From Desulfobacillus sp041396245 (GTDB taxonomy: Bacteria > Pseudomonadota > Gammaproteobacteria > Burkholderiales > Rhodocyclaceae): a DNA stretch of 64,000 nt. The stretch's first letter is position 1; every line of letters begins with the position of its first letter. Of the stretch, positions 1 to 6,810 are shown piece after piece. Location of the stretch: positions 248,001 through 312,000 of the forward strand of contig JAWKYW010000001.1 in the NCBI GenBank assembly GCA_041396245.1. The letters run 5' to 3'. The position numbers were made by a program, and so were the translations under genes. The notes beneath the pieces are model-generated. The model saw only the letters and a program-made list of their open reading frames with translations, was not told the origin of the DNA and searched no databases.

Positions 1-695
1 TCGCCGTCGTTGAAACGGATCCAGGCCTTCAGTTCCTCGACAAAGGCACGGTCGCCCATCTGCACGGTGTTGCCCTGCACGATGTATTCGAGTGTCGTTT
101 CCATGGCCTGGCGCTCGGTGAGCAGGATGAGGCGCACGCCGGCGCCGCTGCCGGCCTGTTCCAGCAGTCTGAGTTCGTCGGCGGAGAGCGGCTTGCCATC
201 GTAGTCGCCGCGGGTACTCTGGCGTTCCGGTATGGCCCGGAAGAGCGGGGAGTCTACGGGGCGGGTCGGTTGCAGTCCGATCCGCAGCGTATCGCCGCCG
301 GCGGCGTCGAAGGCCGCCTCGGCCTTCAGGCCATCGGCGAGGGCAGCCTGGGCAAGGTTCTCCGCCGCGCAGCCGAGCGAGACGAAGAGGTGATGGTCAT
401 CGGGGTCGACCGCCGGGCAGCGCCGGGTCAGATCGGGCAGCAGGGTGATGGCACGCTCCTCGAGGCGGAACTTCCAGCATTGGGTGTTGTGGCTGGAGGG
501 CGCCAGGGTGGCGTAGCGCACCAGCTCGCGCAAGCGCCCGGCCTGGTCGCCTTGCGGCCCCCGGCCATGGCGCCAGGTGTCCCGCACCGCCTGCTCGTAG
601 CCGGCATCGGAGCAGGACGCCAGGAGGCCGCTGCCGGCCATGGCGGCCGCGGCGGAGGCTGCGGTGGACAGGGTGAATTGCCTGCGAGTGAACAT
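1..695 (-). CDS. Acg-type nitroreductase-family lipoprotein (partial, runs off the left edge)
   Basis: The first 231 residues of a protein that continues beyond the window. The N-terminus has a twin-arginine motif (RRQF, residues 4-7), an Ala-rich hydrophobic stretch and a lipobox ending LLAS-Cys28, so it is probably Tat-exported and lipidated. Residues 58-76 (LVRYATLAPSSHNTQCWKF) and a later RQSTRGDY are typical of the Acg-like FMN-binding branch of the nitroreductase fold. The family binds flavin and its substrate is unknown; some members bind FMN without reducing nitro compounds. It lies 43 bp downstream of the 739-1473 gene on the same strand and probably shares its transcript. The start at 695 is the only one that includes the Tat signal. 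Confidence 0.8.
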   Translation of the reverse strand, partial: MFTRRQFTLSTAASAAAAMAGSGLLASCSDAGYEQAVRDTWRHGRGPQGDQAGRLRELVRYATLAPSSHNTQCWKFRLEERAITLLPDLTRRCPAVDPDDHHLFVSLGCAAENLAQAALADGLKAEAAFDAAGGDTLRIGLQPTRPVDSPLFRAIPERQSTRGDYDGKPLSADELRLLEQAGSGAGVRLILLTERQAMETTLEYIVQGNTVQMGDRAFVEELKAWIRFNDG

Positions 696-738
696 TTTTC
701 TTCTCCAGAATGTGCCACGGCATTCTCGCATGACCGCA

Positions 739-1473
739 TTACGCTGGCGTGATCTCGAACGGCCGCGGCGCGCCGTCGAAGAGACGGCGCAGGATGGTCG
801 CCTCGCGCGTGGTGACGGCGGCGAGGAATTCGGCGGGGTCGCCCATGCCGTGGAAGGCGTTGTAGCCGTGATCGAGGAATTCGTGCAGCTCGGCCAGGCC
901 GGCGAGCCGGGCCGGGCCGCGCATGAGGCGCAGGGCGGCGCGGACGAGGGGTTTGCTCACGAGGGCGGCGAGGGCCTCGCCGATCTCGCCGATCAGCTTG
1001 AGCTGCAGTTCGCGCTGGTCGCGCCGGCCGCAGCGGCGGTAGGCTTCGGCGTAGGCCTTGTCGGTGATCCTCGCCAGGGCGCGGGCGCGGCGCAGTTCCG
1101 TCACCATCGCCGCGTCGAGTTCCTCGGATAGCGCGTCGACTTCGATGGCCAGGGCGATGGTGCGGATGCCGGAGGCGGGCAGGGTGGCGGCGAGCGTGGG
1201 CAGGATGCGCTCGATCTCGTGGTCGCGCGCGCTGAAATCCTTGGGGCCGTAGAGGTCGGTGAGGAAGAAGCGCGCGGCGGCGCGGTAGCGATCGGAATCG
1301 AGCAGGTCGCGGTAGGTGGCGGCCAGCCGCTCGGCCTGCCAGCCGCGCAGGCGCTGGCGGTCCTGCGCCCGGCGCGGGTCGGCGCCGGCTTCGGCGCGCA
1401 GGGCCTTGGCCCGGCCCAGGTGCCGGCGCAGTTGCGCGACCCAGTATTCCTTGTCTTCGTCGGGATTCACCAT
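739..1473 (-). CDS. Conserved hypothetical protein with FFLTDLYGPKDFSARD motif
   Basis: A 244-residue soluble protein with no signal peptide or membrane segment, predicted mostly helical and rich in Arg, Ala and Leu. The most distinctive block is FFLTDLYGPKDFSARD near residues 69-84, a pattern I associate with uncharacterised proteobacterial proteins of similar length. I do not recognise a function. It is transcribed divergently from the aldehyde dehydrogenase at 1582 across a 108-bp gap and leads into the nitroreductase-family lipoprotein. It could be an accessory factor of either neighbour, but nothing in the sequence decides this. Confidence 0.7.
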   Translation of the reverse strand: MVNPDEDKEYWVAQLRRHLGRAKALRAEAGADPRRAQDRQRLRGWQAERLAATYRDLLDSDRYRAAARFFLTDLYGPKDFSARDHEIERILPTLAATLPASGIRTIALAIEVDALSEELDAAMVTELRRARALARITDKAYAEAYRRCGRRDQRELQLKLIGEIGEALAALVSKPLVRAALRLMRGPARLAGLAELHEFLDHGYNAFHGMGDPAEFLAAVTTREATILRRLFDGAPRPFEITPA

Positions 1474-1581
1474 TTCATTATCGCCCGCACGGGCACCGGT
1501 GCCGGTGGTTTAGAAGCAATTGCCTAACCCGCCCGAAAGGCGCTCGGCTACACTGGCCCGTGATCAGAACGAGGAGGCGCG
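1474..1581. promoter_or_regulatory. Divergent intergenic region with a 12-bp palindrome
   Basis: Separates the divergent genes at 1473 (minus) and 1582 (plus). It contains the perfect palindrome GGCACCGGTGCC at 1492-1503, a possible -10 element TACACT near 1550, and a strong ribosome binding site (GAGGAGG) about 6 bases before the ATG at 1582. A dyad between divergent genes is a natural repressor site, and the Pseudomonas Lao genes are controlled by the TetR-type LaoR, but GC-rich 12-bp palindromes also arise by chance. Confidence 0.3.
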
Positions 1582-3006
1582 ATGGGCGATAGCGATGCGA
1601 TCGACGGGCTGGCGGCGCGCCACGCAAGATTGCGCGAGGCGGCGGCGCGCGACCCGCAGCCGGGGCATGCGGCGCGCGATGCGCGGCTGGCGGCGCTGGA
1701 GCGCCTGCTGCGCGAGAACGCGCCGGCCATCGCCGCGGCGATCTCCGCCGACTTCGGCCACCGCTCGCCCCACGAGACCCAGCTGCTCGAACTCTTCCCC
1801 AGCCTCGAGGGCATCCGCCACGCGCGCAGCCACCTGAAGGCCTGGATGCGGCCGCAGCGTCGCGCCGTCTCGCTGTGGTTCCTGCCCGGCCGTGCCCGCG
1901 TGCTGCTGCAGCCGCTCGGCGTGGTCGGCATCATCGTGCCGTGGAACTATCCGCTCTACCTGGCGGTGGGGCCGCTGACGGCGGCGCTGGCCGCCGGCAA
2001 CCGCGCCATGGTCAAGATGTCGGAGTTCACGCCGGCCTTCTCGGCGCTGTTCGCCGAGCTGTGCGACAAGTACTTCACCGCCGATTGCGACGCGGTGGTG
2101 GCGGTGGTGCAGGGCGACGCCGGGGTGGCGCAGGCCTTCTCCCGGCTGCCCTTCGGCCACCTGCTGTTTACCGGCTCGACCCGCGTCGGCTACAGCGTGA
2201 TGCGCGCCGCCGCCGACAACCTGACGCCGGTGACGCTGGAACTGGGCGGCAAGTCGCCGGCCATCCTCGGGCCGGGCTATTCGCTGGAGAAATTCGCCGA
2301 ACGCGTGATGGTCGGCAAGACCATGAACGCCGGCCAGACCTGCATCGCGCCGGACTACGTGCTGGTGCCGGCCGGCCAGGCGCGCGCGTTCATCGATGCC
2401 GCGCGCAAGGTGGTGGACGCCTGCTACCCGGACATCCTGCACACGCCGGACTATTCCTCGATCATCGGCGAGCGGCATTACCGGCGGCTCGTCGGCCTGA
2501 TCGAGGATGCGCGCGGGCAGGGCGCCGAGGCGGTGCCGCTGTCGGCCGCGGCGGAATCCGACGCGGCGACGCGGCGCATGCCGCCGGTGGCGCTGCTCAA
2601 CGTCAACGATGCCATGCAGGTGATGCAGGAGGAGATCTTCGGGCCGCTGCTGCCGGTGCTGGGCTACCGCGACCTCGACGAGGCGATTGCCTACGTCAAC
2701 GCCCGGCCCAACCCGCTGGCGCTGTACTACTTCGACGACGACCGCGGCCGCATCGACCGCGTGCTGGCGCAGACGCTCACCGGCGGCGTCACCATCAACG
2801 ACACCATCCTCCACGTCGCCCAGGACAACCTGCCCTTCGGCGGCGTCGGCGAGAGCGGCAAGGGCCACTACCACGGCTTCGAGGGCTTCGAGACCTTCTC
2901 CAAGAAGAAGGCGGTGTTCTTCCAGTCGCGCCTGTCCGGCATCGGCCTGTTCAATCCGCCCTACGGCAGGCTGTTCGAGCGCATGGTGAAGTTCCTGATC
3001 CGCTGA
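1582..3006 (+). CDS. Aldehyde dehydrogenase, coniferyl-aldehyde-dehydrogenase family (LaoB-like)
   Basis: A 474-residue NAD(P)-dependent aldehyde dehydrogenase. Visible: PWNYP (120-124), the cofactor motif FTGS (197-200), catalytic-base Glu220 in LELGGKSP and nucleophile Cys254 in AGQTCIAPDY. The sequence is of the coniferyl aldehyde dehydrogenase subfamily, whose members also oxidise long aliphatic aldehydes. The next two genes encode a small Tat protein and a GMC alcohol oxidoreductase; this three-gene order is that of Pseudomonas LaoB-LaoC-LaoA, which oxidises long-chain alcohols to acids. I therefore favour a fatty aldehyde as substrate over coniferyl aldehyde. The ATG at 1582 follows a GAGGAGG site. 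A repeat-bearing gap of 97 bp separates it from the next gene. Confidence 0.88.
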   Translation: MGDSDAIDGLAARHARLREAAARDPQPGHAARDARLAALERLLRENAPAIAAAISADFGHRSPHETQLLELFPSLEGIRHARSHLKAWMRPQRRAVSLWFLPGRARVLLQPLGVVGIIVPWNYPLYLAVGPLTAALAAGNRAMVKMSEFTPAFSALFAELCDKYFTADCDAVVAVVQGDAGVAQAFSRLPFGHLLFTGSTRVGYSVMRAAADNLTPVTLELGGKSPAILGPGYSLEKFAERVMVGKTMNAGQTCIAPDYVLVPAGQARAFIDAARKVVDACYPDILHTPDYSSIIGERHYRRLVGLIEDARGQGAEAVPLSAAAESDAATRRMPPVALLNVNDAMQVMQEEIFGPLLPVLGYRDLDEAIAYVNARPNPLALYYFDDDRGRIDRVLAQTLTGGVTINDTILHVAQDNLPFGGVGESGKGHYHGFEGFETFSKKKAVFFQSRLSGIGLFNPPYGRLFERMVKFLIR

Positions 3007-3024
3007 TGAATACGAGACCCCCCG

Positions 3025-3099
3025 CCGTCATCCCCGCGAAAGCGGGGATCCCTATCCGCGGCGACAATTTCCGGATTCCCGCTTTCGCGGGAACGACGG
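3025..3099. repeat. Inverted repeat with CCCGCGAAAGCGGG-type arms
   Basis: Two arms face each other: GTCATCCCCGCGAAAGCGGG (from about 3027) and, inverted, TTCCCGCTTTCGCGGGAA ending GACGG at 3099. Each arm is itself a hairpin. This is the widespread dispersed repeat found between genes in many proteobacteria. It sits inside the putative lao operon, where it could modulate mRNA stability. A half-copy occurs at 9461-9484. Confidence 0.75.
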
Positions 3100-3103
3100 A
3101 ACC

Positions 3104-3631
3104 ATGATCACGCGCCGGCAATTCATCAAGGCCGGCCTCGTCGGCGGCGCCGCGCTGGCGGCGGCAGGGCTGTTTTACTCGCGCGGGCCGAAGCAGGCGC
3201 CCGGCGGCGCCGTGCCGCCGGGACTGACTTTGTCCGAACGGACGATCGTCGCCGCGCTGGTGCCGGCCATCCTTGCCGGGGCGCTGCCGGCCTCGGGCGC
3301 GGCGCGCAGCCGGTCCGTCGAGGAGACCGTGGACGGCGTCGGCGTCGCCATCGCCGGCCTCGCGCCGGCGGCGCAGAAGGAACTGGCGGAACTGTTCATG
3401 CTGCTCGACCTCGCCCCGGCCCGCGCCCTGCTTGCAGGAGTGTGGTCGGACTGGGCGGCGGCCCCGGTCGAGGACGTCGCCGCCTTCCTGGAGGGCTGGC
3501 GCTTCAGCCGCCTGGCCCTGCTGCGCAGCGCCTACGCCGCCCTGCACGACCTGGTGCTGGGCGCCTGGTACGGCAACCCCGGCAGCTGGCCGGCCATCGG
3601 CTATCCCGGCCCGCCGGAGATCGTGCAATGA
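3104..3631 (+). CDS. Tat-signal small subunit / accessory protein of GMC oxidoreductase (LaoC-like)
   Basis: A 175-residue protein beginning MITRRQFIKAGLVGGAAL, a clear twin-arginine signal (RRQFIK) followed by a hydrophobic segment, so it is probably exported folded. The rest is Ala-rich and helical, resembling the small accessory subunits (gluconate-2-dehydrogenase subunit-3 type) that travel with GMC oxidoreductases. Its stop overlaps the ATG of the GMC gene (ATGA, 3628-3631), implying translational coupling and a shared complex. In Pseudomonas the equivalent LaoC raises LaoA activity. No catalytic motif is visible. An inferred point: Tat export here could carry the cofactor-loaded GMC partner, which has no signal of its own, across the membrane. 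Confidence 0.75.
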   Translation: MITRRQFIKAGLVGGAALAAAGLFYSRGPKQAPGGAVPPGLTLSERTIVAALVPAILAGALPASGAARSRSVEETVDGVGVAIAGLAPAAQKELAELFMLLDLAPARALLAGVWSDWAAAPVEDVAAFLEGWRFSRLALLRSAYAALHDLVLGAWYGNPGSWPAIGYPGPPEIVQ

Positions 3632-5238
3632 AGCGCGACCCCTACCCGCAGGGCCTGGCGAGCGGCTGGCAGGTCGTCGATGCCTCGGCGCTCGCGGCCG
3701 ACCGCACGCTGGAGGCCGACGTCGCCATCGTCGGCAGCGGCGCCGGCGGCGGCATCGCCGCCGAGATCCTGGCGCGGGCCGGGCTGAAGGTGGTGATCGT
3801 CGAGGAGGGGCCGCTGAAGACCTCCGCCGACTTCAGGATGCGCGAAGCCGACGCCTATCCGCAGCTCTACCAGGAGTCGGCGGCGCGCAAGACGAAGGAC
3901 AAGGCCATCAACATCCTGCAGGGCCGCTGCGTCGGCGGCTCGACGACGGTGAACTGGACCAGCTGCTTCCGCACGCCGGCGACGACGCTGGCGCACTGGC
4001 AGCGCGAGTACGGCCTGGCGGCGCTCGGCGTCGAGGCGCTGGCGCCCTGGTTCGAGGCCGTGGAGCGGCGCCTCGGCATCCGCAACTGGGAGGTCGGTCC
4101 GAACGAGAACAATGCCCTGCTGCTGGAGGCGGCGCGGAAGCTGGACATGCCGGTGGCGACGATTCGCCGCAACGTCGAGGGCTGCTGGAACCTCGGCTAC
4201 TGCGGCATGGGCTGCCCGACCGATGCCAAGCAGTCGATGCTGGTGACGACGATTCCGGCGGCGCTGGCGGCGGGGGCGACGCTGGTGCACCACCTGCGCG
4301 CCGACCGCCTGCGCATCGCCGGTGATCGCGTCGAGGCCCTCGAGGGCGTCGCCATGGAGGCCGCCGGCCTCCGCCCGCTGCCCTGGCGGGTGCAGGTCCG
4401 CGCGCGGCATTTCGTGCTGGCCGGCGGCGCCATCGGCACGCCGGCGCTGCTGCTGCGCAGCCGGGCGCCCGATCCGTCCGGCCTGCTCGGACGGCGCACC
4501 TTCCTCCACCCGACGACGGTGGCGGCGGCCCTGATGGAGCGCGCCGTGCGCGGTTACGCCGGCGCGCCGCAGTCGATCTATTCCGACCACCATCTGGACA
4601 GCGTCGCCGTCGACGGGCCGATCGGCTACAAGCTGGAAGTGCCGCCGATGCATCCGGTGCTGTTTTCCACCACGCTGCAGGGCTTCGGCGCGGCGCATGC
4701 CGGGCTGATGGGCGAGTTCGAGAATACCCATGCCCTGCTGGCGCTGCTGCGCGACGGCTTTCATCCAGACAGTCCCGGCGGCGTCGTGCAACTGGGCGAC
4801 GGCGGCGCTCCGGTACTTGAGTATCCGATCAACGATTTCGTCTGGGACGGCGTGCGGCGCTCCTGGCTGACCATGGCCGAGCTGCAGTTCGCCGTCGGCG
4901 CGAAGCGCGTCTACGTCGTGCATGAAGCCTGCGCCGGCTATGCCACAATGGCGCAGGCGCGGGCCGGCATCGCGGCGCTGCCGCTGAAGCCGCATCTGGC
5001 GCGCATCGTCAGCGCCCACGTGATGGGCGGCTGCGGCATGGCCGCGGAGGAGAAGCGGGGCGTCACCGACGACCGGGGGCGCTACCGGGGGCTGGCGAAT
5101 GTCGCCGTCTGCGACGGCTCGCTGTTTCCGACCAGCATCGGCGCCAATCCGCAGGAGTCGATCTACGGCCTGGCGGCGCGCAATGCCAGCCGGCTGGCGG
5201 AGGAATTGAGCGGGCGGGCCGCGCCGGCCCTGGCCTGA
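3628..5238 (+). CDS. GMC-family FAD-dependent alcohol oxidoreductase (LaoA-like)
   Basis: A 536-residue flavoprotein. The Rossmann FAD motif GSGAGGG lies at residues 36-42; a GGSTTVNW block follows near 110; a Cys-rich YCGMGCPTDAKQS segment lies near 190-203; and the C-terminal GMC catalytic region has HVMGGCGM (His about 464), DGSLFPT and Asn about 508 in GANP. The arrangement resembles long-chain fatty alcohol oxidases/dehydrogenases more than glucose or choline oxidases. It is coupled to the upstream small Tat subunit by an ATGA overlap and is two genes after an aldehyde dehydrogenase, so the likely role is oxidation of a long-chain alcohol to its aldehyde. It has no signal peptide; any export would depend on the Tat partner. 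Substrate and electron acceptor are inferred. Confidence 0.85.
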   Translation: MKRDPYPQGLASGWQVVDASALAADRTLEADVAIVGSGAGGGIAAEILARAGLKVVIVEEGPLKTSADFRMREADAYPQLYQESAARKTKDKAINILQGRCVGGSTTVNWTSCFRTPATTLAHWQREYGLAALGVEALAPWFEAVERRLGIRNWEVGPNENNALLLEAARKLDMPVATIRRNVEGCWNLGYCGMGCPTDAKQSMLVTTIPAALAAGATLVHHLRADRLRIAGDRVEALEGVAMEAAGLRPLPWRVQVRARHFVLAGGAIGTPALLLRSRAPDPSGLLGRRTFLHPTTVAAALMERAVRGYAGAPQSIYSDHHLDSVAVDGPIGYKLEVPPMHPVLFSTTLQGFGAAHAGLMGEFENTHALLALLRDGFHPDSPGGVVQLGDGGAPVLEYPINDFVWDGVRRSWLTMAELQFAVGAKRVYVVHEACAGYATMAQARAGIAALPLKPHLARIVSAHVMGGCGMAAEEKRGVTDDRGRYRGLANVAVCDGSLFPTSIGANPQESIYGLAARNASRLAEELSGRAAPALA

Positions 5239-5254
5239 GGAGGAAGGGGAAAGC

Positions 5255-6169
5255 ATGACTGCCACGACACTGCACCGGCTGATGCTCGCCGGCGAACTGG
5301 TCTTCTACCTGCTGCTCGGGCTGCTGCTCACCGGCTACTGCGGCTGGTCGCCGGCGCAGGCCGTCGGCCTGGCGCTGCTCCTCGTCGTGGCCGGGCGGGC
5401 TTTCATCATCATGACCACTTTCGCCTTCGCCCGCGCGTATGCCGCGCCGCCGCCGGCGGACCATCGCATCGGCGCCGGGCAGGGCGTGGCGATGTTCCTG
5501 CGCGAGCTGGCCGCCTTCTTCACGCTGTTCACCGTGGTGATGCCCTTCGAGCGCTTCTTCATGTGCCCCGACCGGCTGCGCCGCGGCGGGGACGGGCGGC
5601 CGCCGATCCTGCTGATCCACGGCTACCAGTGCAACCGCGGCTTCTGGCTGTGGCTGCGCAACCGGCTCGCGCGCGAGGGCCGGCAGGTCGCCACGATCAG
5701 CCTGGAGCCGGTGTTCAACGACATCGACGGCTACGTCGACCCGGTGGCGCGCCGCATCGAGGCCGTCTGCGCCGAGACCGGAGCCGGGCAGGTGATCCTT
5801 GTCGGCCACAGCATGGGCGGGCTGGTGTCGCGCGCCTACCTGCGACGGCACGGCAACGCGCGCGTGGCGAAACTGGTGACGCTCGGCTCGCCCCACCACG
5901 GCAGCCGGCTGGCCGTGCTCGGCATGGGCGAGAACGGCCGCCAGATGGTGCCCGGCAGCGCCTGGCTGGCGGCGCTCAACGCCCCCGGCGCGGTGCCGCT
6001 GCCGGAGACGGTGTCGATCTACAGCTGGCACGACAACTACGTCATGCCGCAGGACAGCTCGCTGCTGGAAGGGGCGAAGGCGGTGCCGCTGGCCGGCATC
6101 GGCCACCTGGAGATGGCGTTTTCGAAAGAGGTCGAACGGCTGCTGCTGGCGGAGTTGGCGGCGCCGTAG
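5255..6169 (+). CDS. Membrane-anchored alpha/beta hydrolase (lipase/esterase-like)
   Basis: A 304-residue protein with two N-terminal membrane segments (about 13-28 and 37-56), then an alpha/beta-hydrolase domain. LLIHGYQ (119-125) forms the oxyanion-hole strand, GHSMGG (184-189) carries nucleophile Ser186, and GIGHLEM near 281-287 supplies the catalytic His284. The GHSMGG plus LVTLGSPHHG pattern is typical of triacylglycerol lipases and esterases. It starts 16 bp after the GMC gene with a GAGGAAG site, so it is probably in the same operon and could release fatty alcohol or acid from esters for the upstream oxidation enzymes. Its stop codon TAG is supplied by the inverted repeat that begins at 6166. 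Confidence 0.82.
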   Translation: MTATTLHRLMLAGELVFYLLLGLLLTGYCGWSPAQAVGLALLLVVAGRAFIIMTTFAFARAYAAPPPADHRIGAGQGVAMFLRELAAFFTLFTVVMPFERFFMCPDRLRRGGDGRPPILLIHGYQCNRGFWLWLRNRLAREGRQVATISLEPVFNDIDGYVDPVARRIEAVCAETGAGQVILVGHSMGGLVSRAYLRRHGNARVAKLVTLGSPHHGSRLAVLGMGENGRQMVPGSAWLAALNAPGAVPLPETVSIYSWHDNYVMPQDSSLLEGAKAVPLAGIGHLEMAFSKEVERLLLAELAAP

Positions 6170-6235
6170 GTCGGCCTTCAGGCCGACTGCAGCGGCATGT
6201 TCCTGCGGCGTGCGTTGGCCTGAAGGCCGACCTAC
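6166..6235. repeat. GGTCGG...CCGACC inverted repeat between convergent genes
   Basis: The left arm GGTCGGCCTTCAGGCCGAC (6169-6187) is itself a hairpin. The right arm TTGGCCTGAAGGCCGACC ends at about 6232 and mirrors it. The outermost GTAG on each side provides the TAG stop of both flanking genes: the hydrolase (6167-6169) and the peroxiredoxin (6232-6234, minus strand). The element probably also works as a bidirectional mRNA 3' end. Confidence 0.85.
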
Positions 6236-6693
6236 AGGAGTTTCAGCACTTCCTCCCCATGGTTGGGGCAGTTGGGGTCGTCGAGGACGTGGGCGATCTT
6301 GCCCTTTTCGTCGATGATGAAGGTCACCCGCTCGTTCATCCCCGTCAGCGCCCGCGCCACGCCGAACAGCCCCGAGCCGGCTACGCCGTAGGCCTTGGCC
6401 ATCGTGCGGCCGGTGTCGGCAAGCAGCGGGAAGTTCAGTTTGAATTTCGAGGTGAACTTCTTGTGCGAGGCCTCGTCCTGCGACGAAACGCCGAGGATCG
6501 CCGCGCCCTTGGCGGCGATGTCGCGGTTGAAGTCGCGCAGCGAGCAGGCCTGGGCCGTGCAGCCCGGCGTGTCGTCCATCGGATAGAAATACAGCACCAG
6601 TTTTTTGCCGCGGAAGTCCGCCAGCCCGATGGTGCTGCCGTCGGTGGCGGTGCAGGAAAAGTCGGGGGCGGGATCGCCGGGTTTCGGTCTCAT
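6232..6693 (-). CDS. bcp: Thioredoxin-dependent peroxiredoxin, Bcp/PrxQ family
   Basis: A 153-residue atypical 2-Cys peroxiredoxin. Peroxidatic Cys45 lies in DDTPGCTAQAC, and Cys50 five residues later is the resolving cysteine typical of Bcp. An AhpC-TSA core (LVLYFYPMD, FPLLAD, FIIDEKGKIAHV) surrounds it. It reduces hydroperoxides, including fatty acid hydroperoxides, using thioredoxin in the cytoplasm. It carries an insertion near residues 100-125 (GSGLFGVARALTGMNERV) also seen in related proteins. A second family member is encoded at 17246-17713, but that one lacks the resolving cysteine. The stop codon lies in the flanking inverted repeat. Confidence 0.92.
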   Translation of the reverse strand: MRPKPGDPAPDFSCTATDGSTIGLADFRGKKLVLYFYPMDDTPGCTAQACSLRDFNRDIAAKGAAILGVSSQDEASHKKFTSKFKLNFPLLADTGRTMAKAYGVAGSGLFGVARALTGMNERVTFIIDEKGKIAHVLDDPNCPNHGEEVLKLL

Positions 6694-6718
6694 GGGGGTC
6701 TCCTGTCGGGAAAGGCAT

Positions 6719-6797
6719 TTACCACGGAGGACACGGAGGACAAGGAGAAGACAAGTTCTTTCATTTGTTCGTCCTTTCTCCGTGTCCTCCGTGGTTA
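6719..6797. repeat. Long inverted repeat built from ACGGAGG units
   Basis: The left arm reads ACCACGGAGGACACGGAGGA (from 6721). The right arm is its near-perfect reverse complement, TCCGTGTCCTCCGTGGT, ending at about 6796. The loop is AT-richer than the surroundings. It lies between the start of the peroxiredoxin and the end of the reductase gene (both minus strand) and resembles the element at 60981-61077. It could form a strong cruciform or RNA hairpin. Confidence 0.7.
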
Positions 6798-6810
6798 TCG
6801 CTGGTTCTTC

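Noticed and set aside
1492..1503. GGCACCGGTGCC as a proven operator
   Set aside because: The palindrome is real, but 12-bp GC palindromes are common here and no second copy was found; kept only as a low-confidence note.
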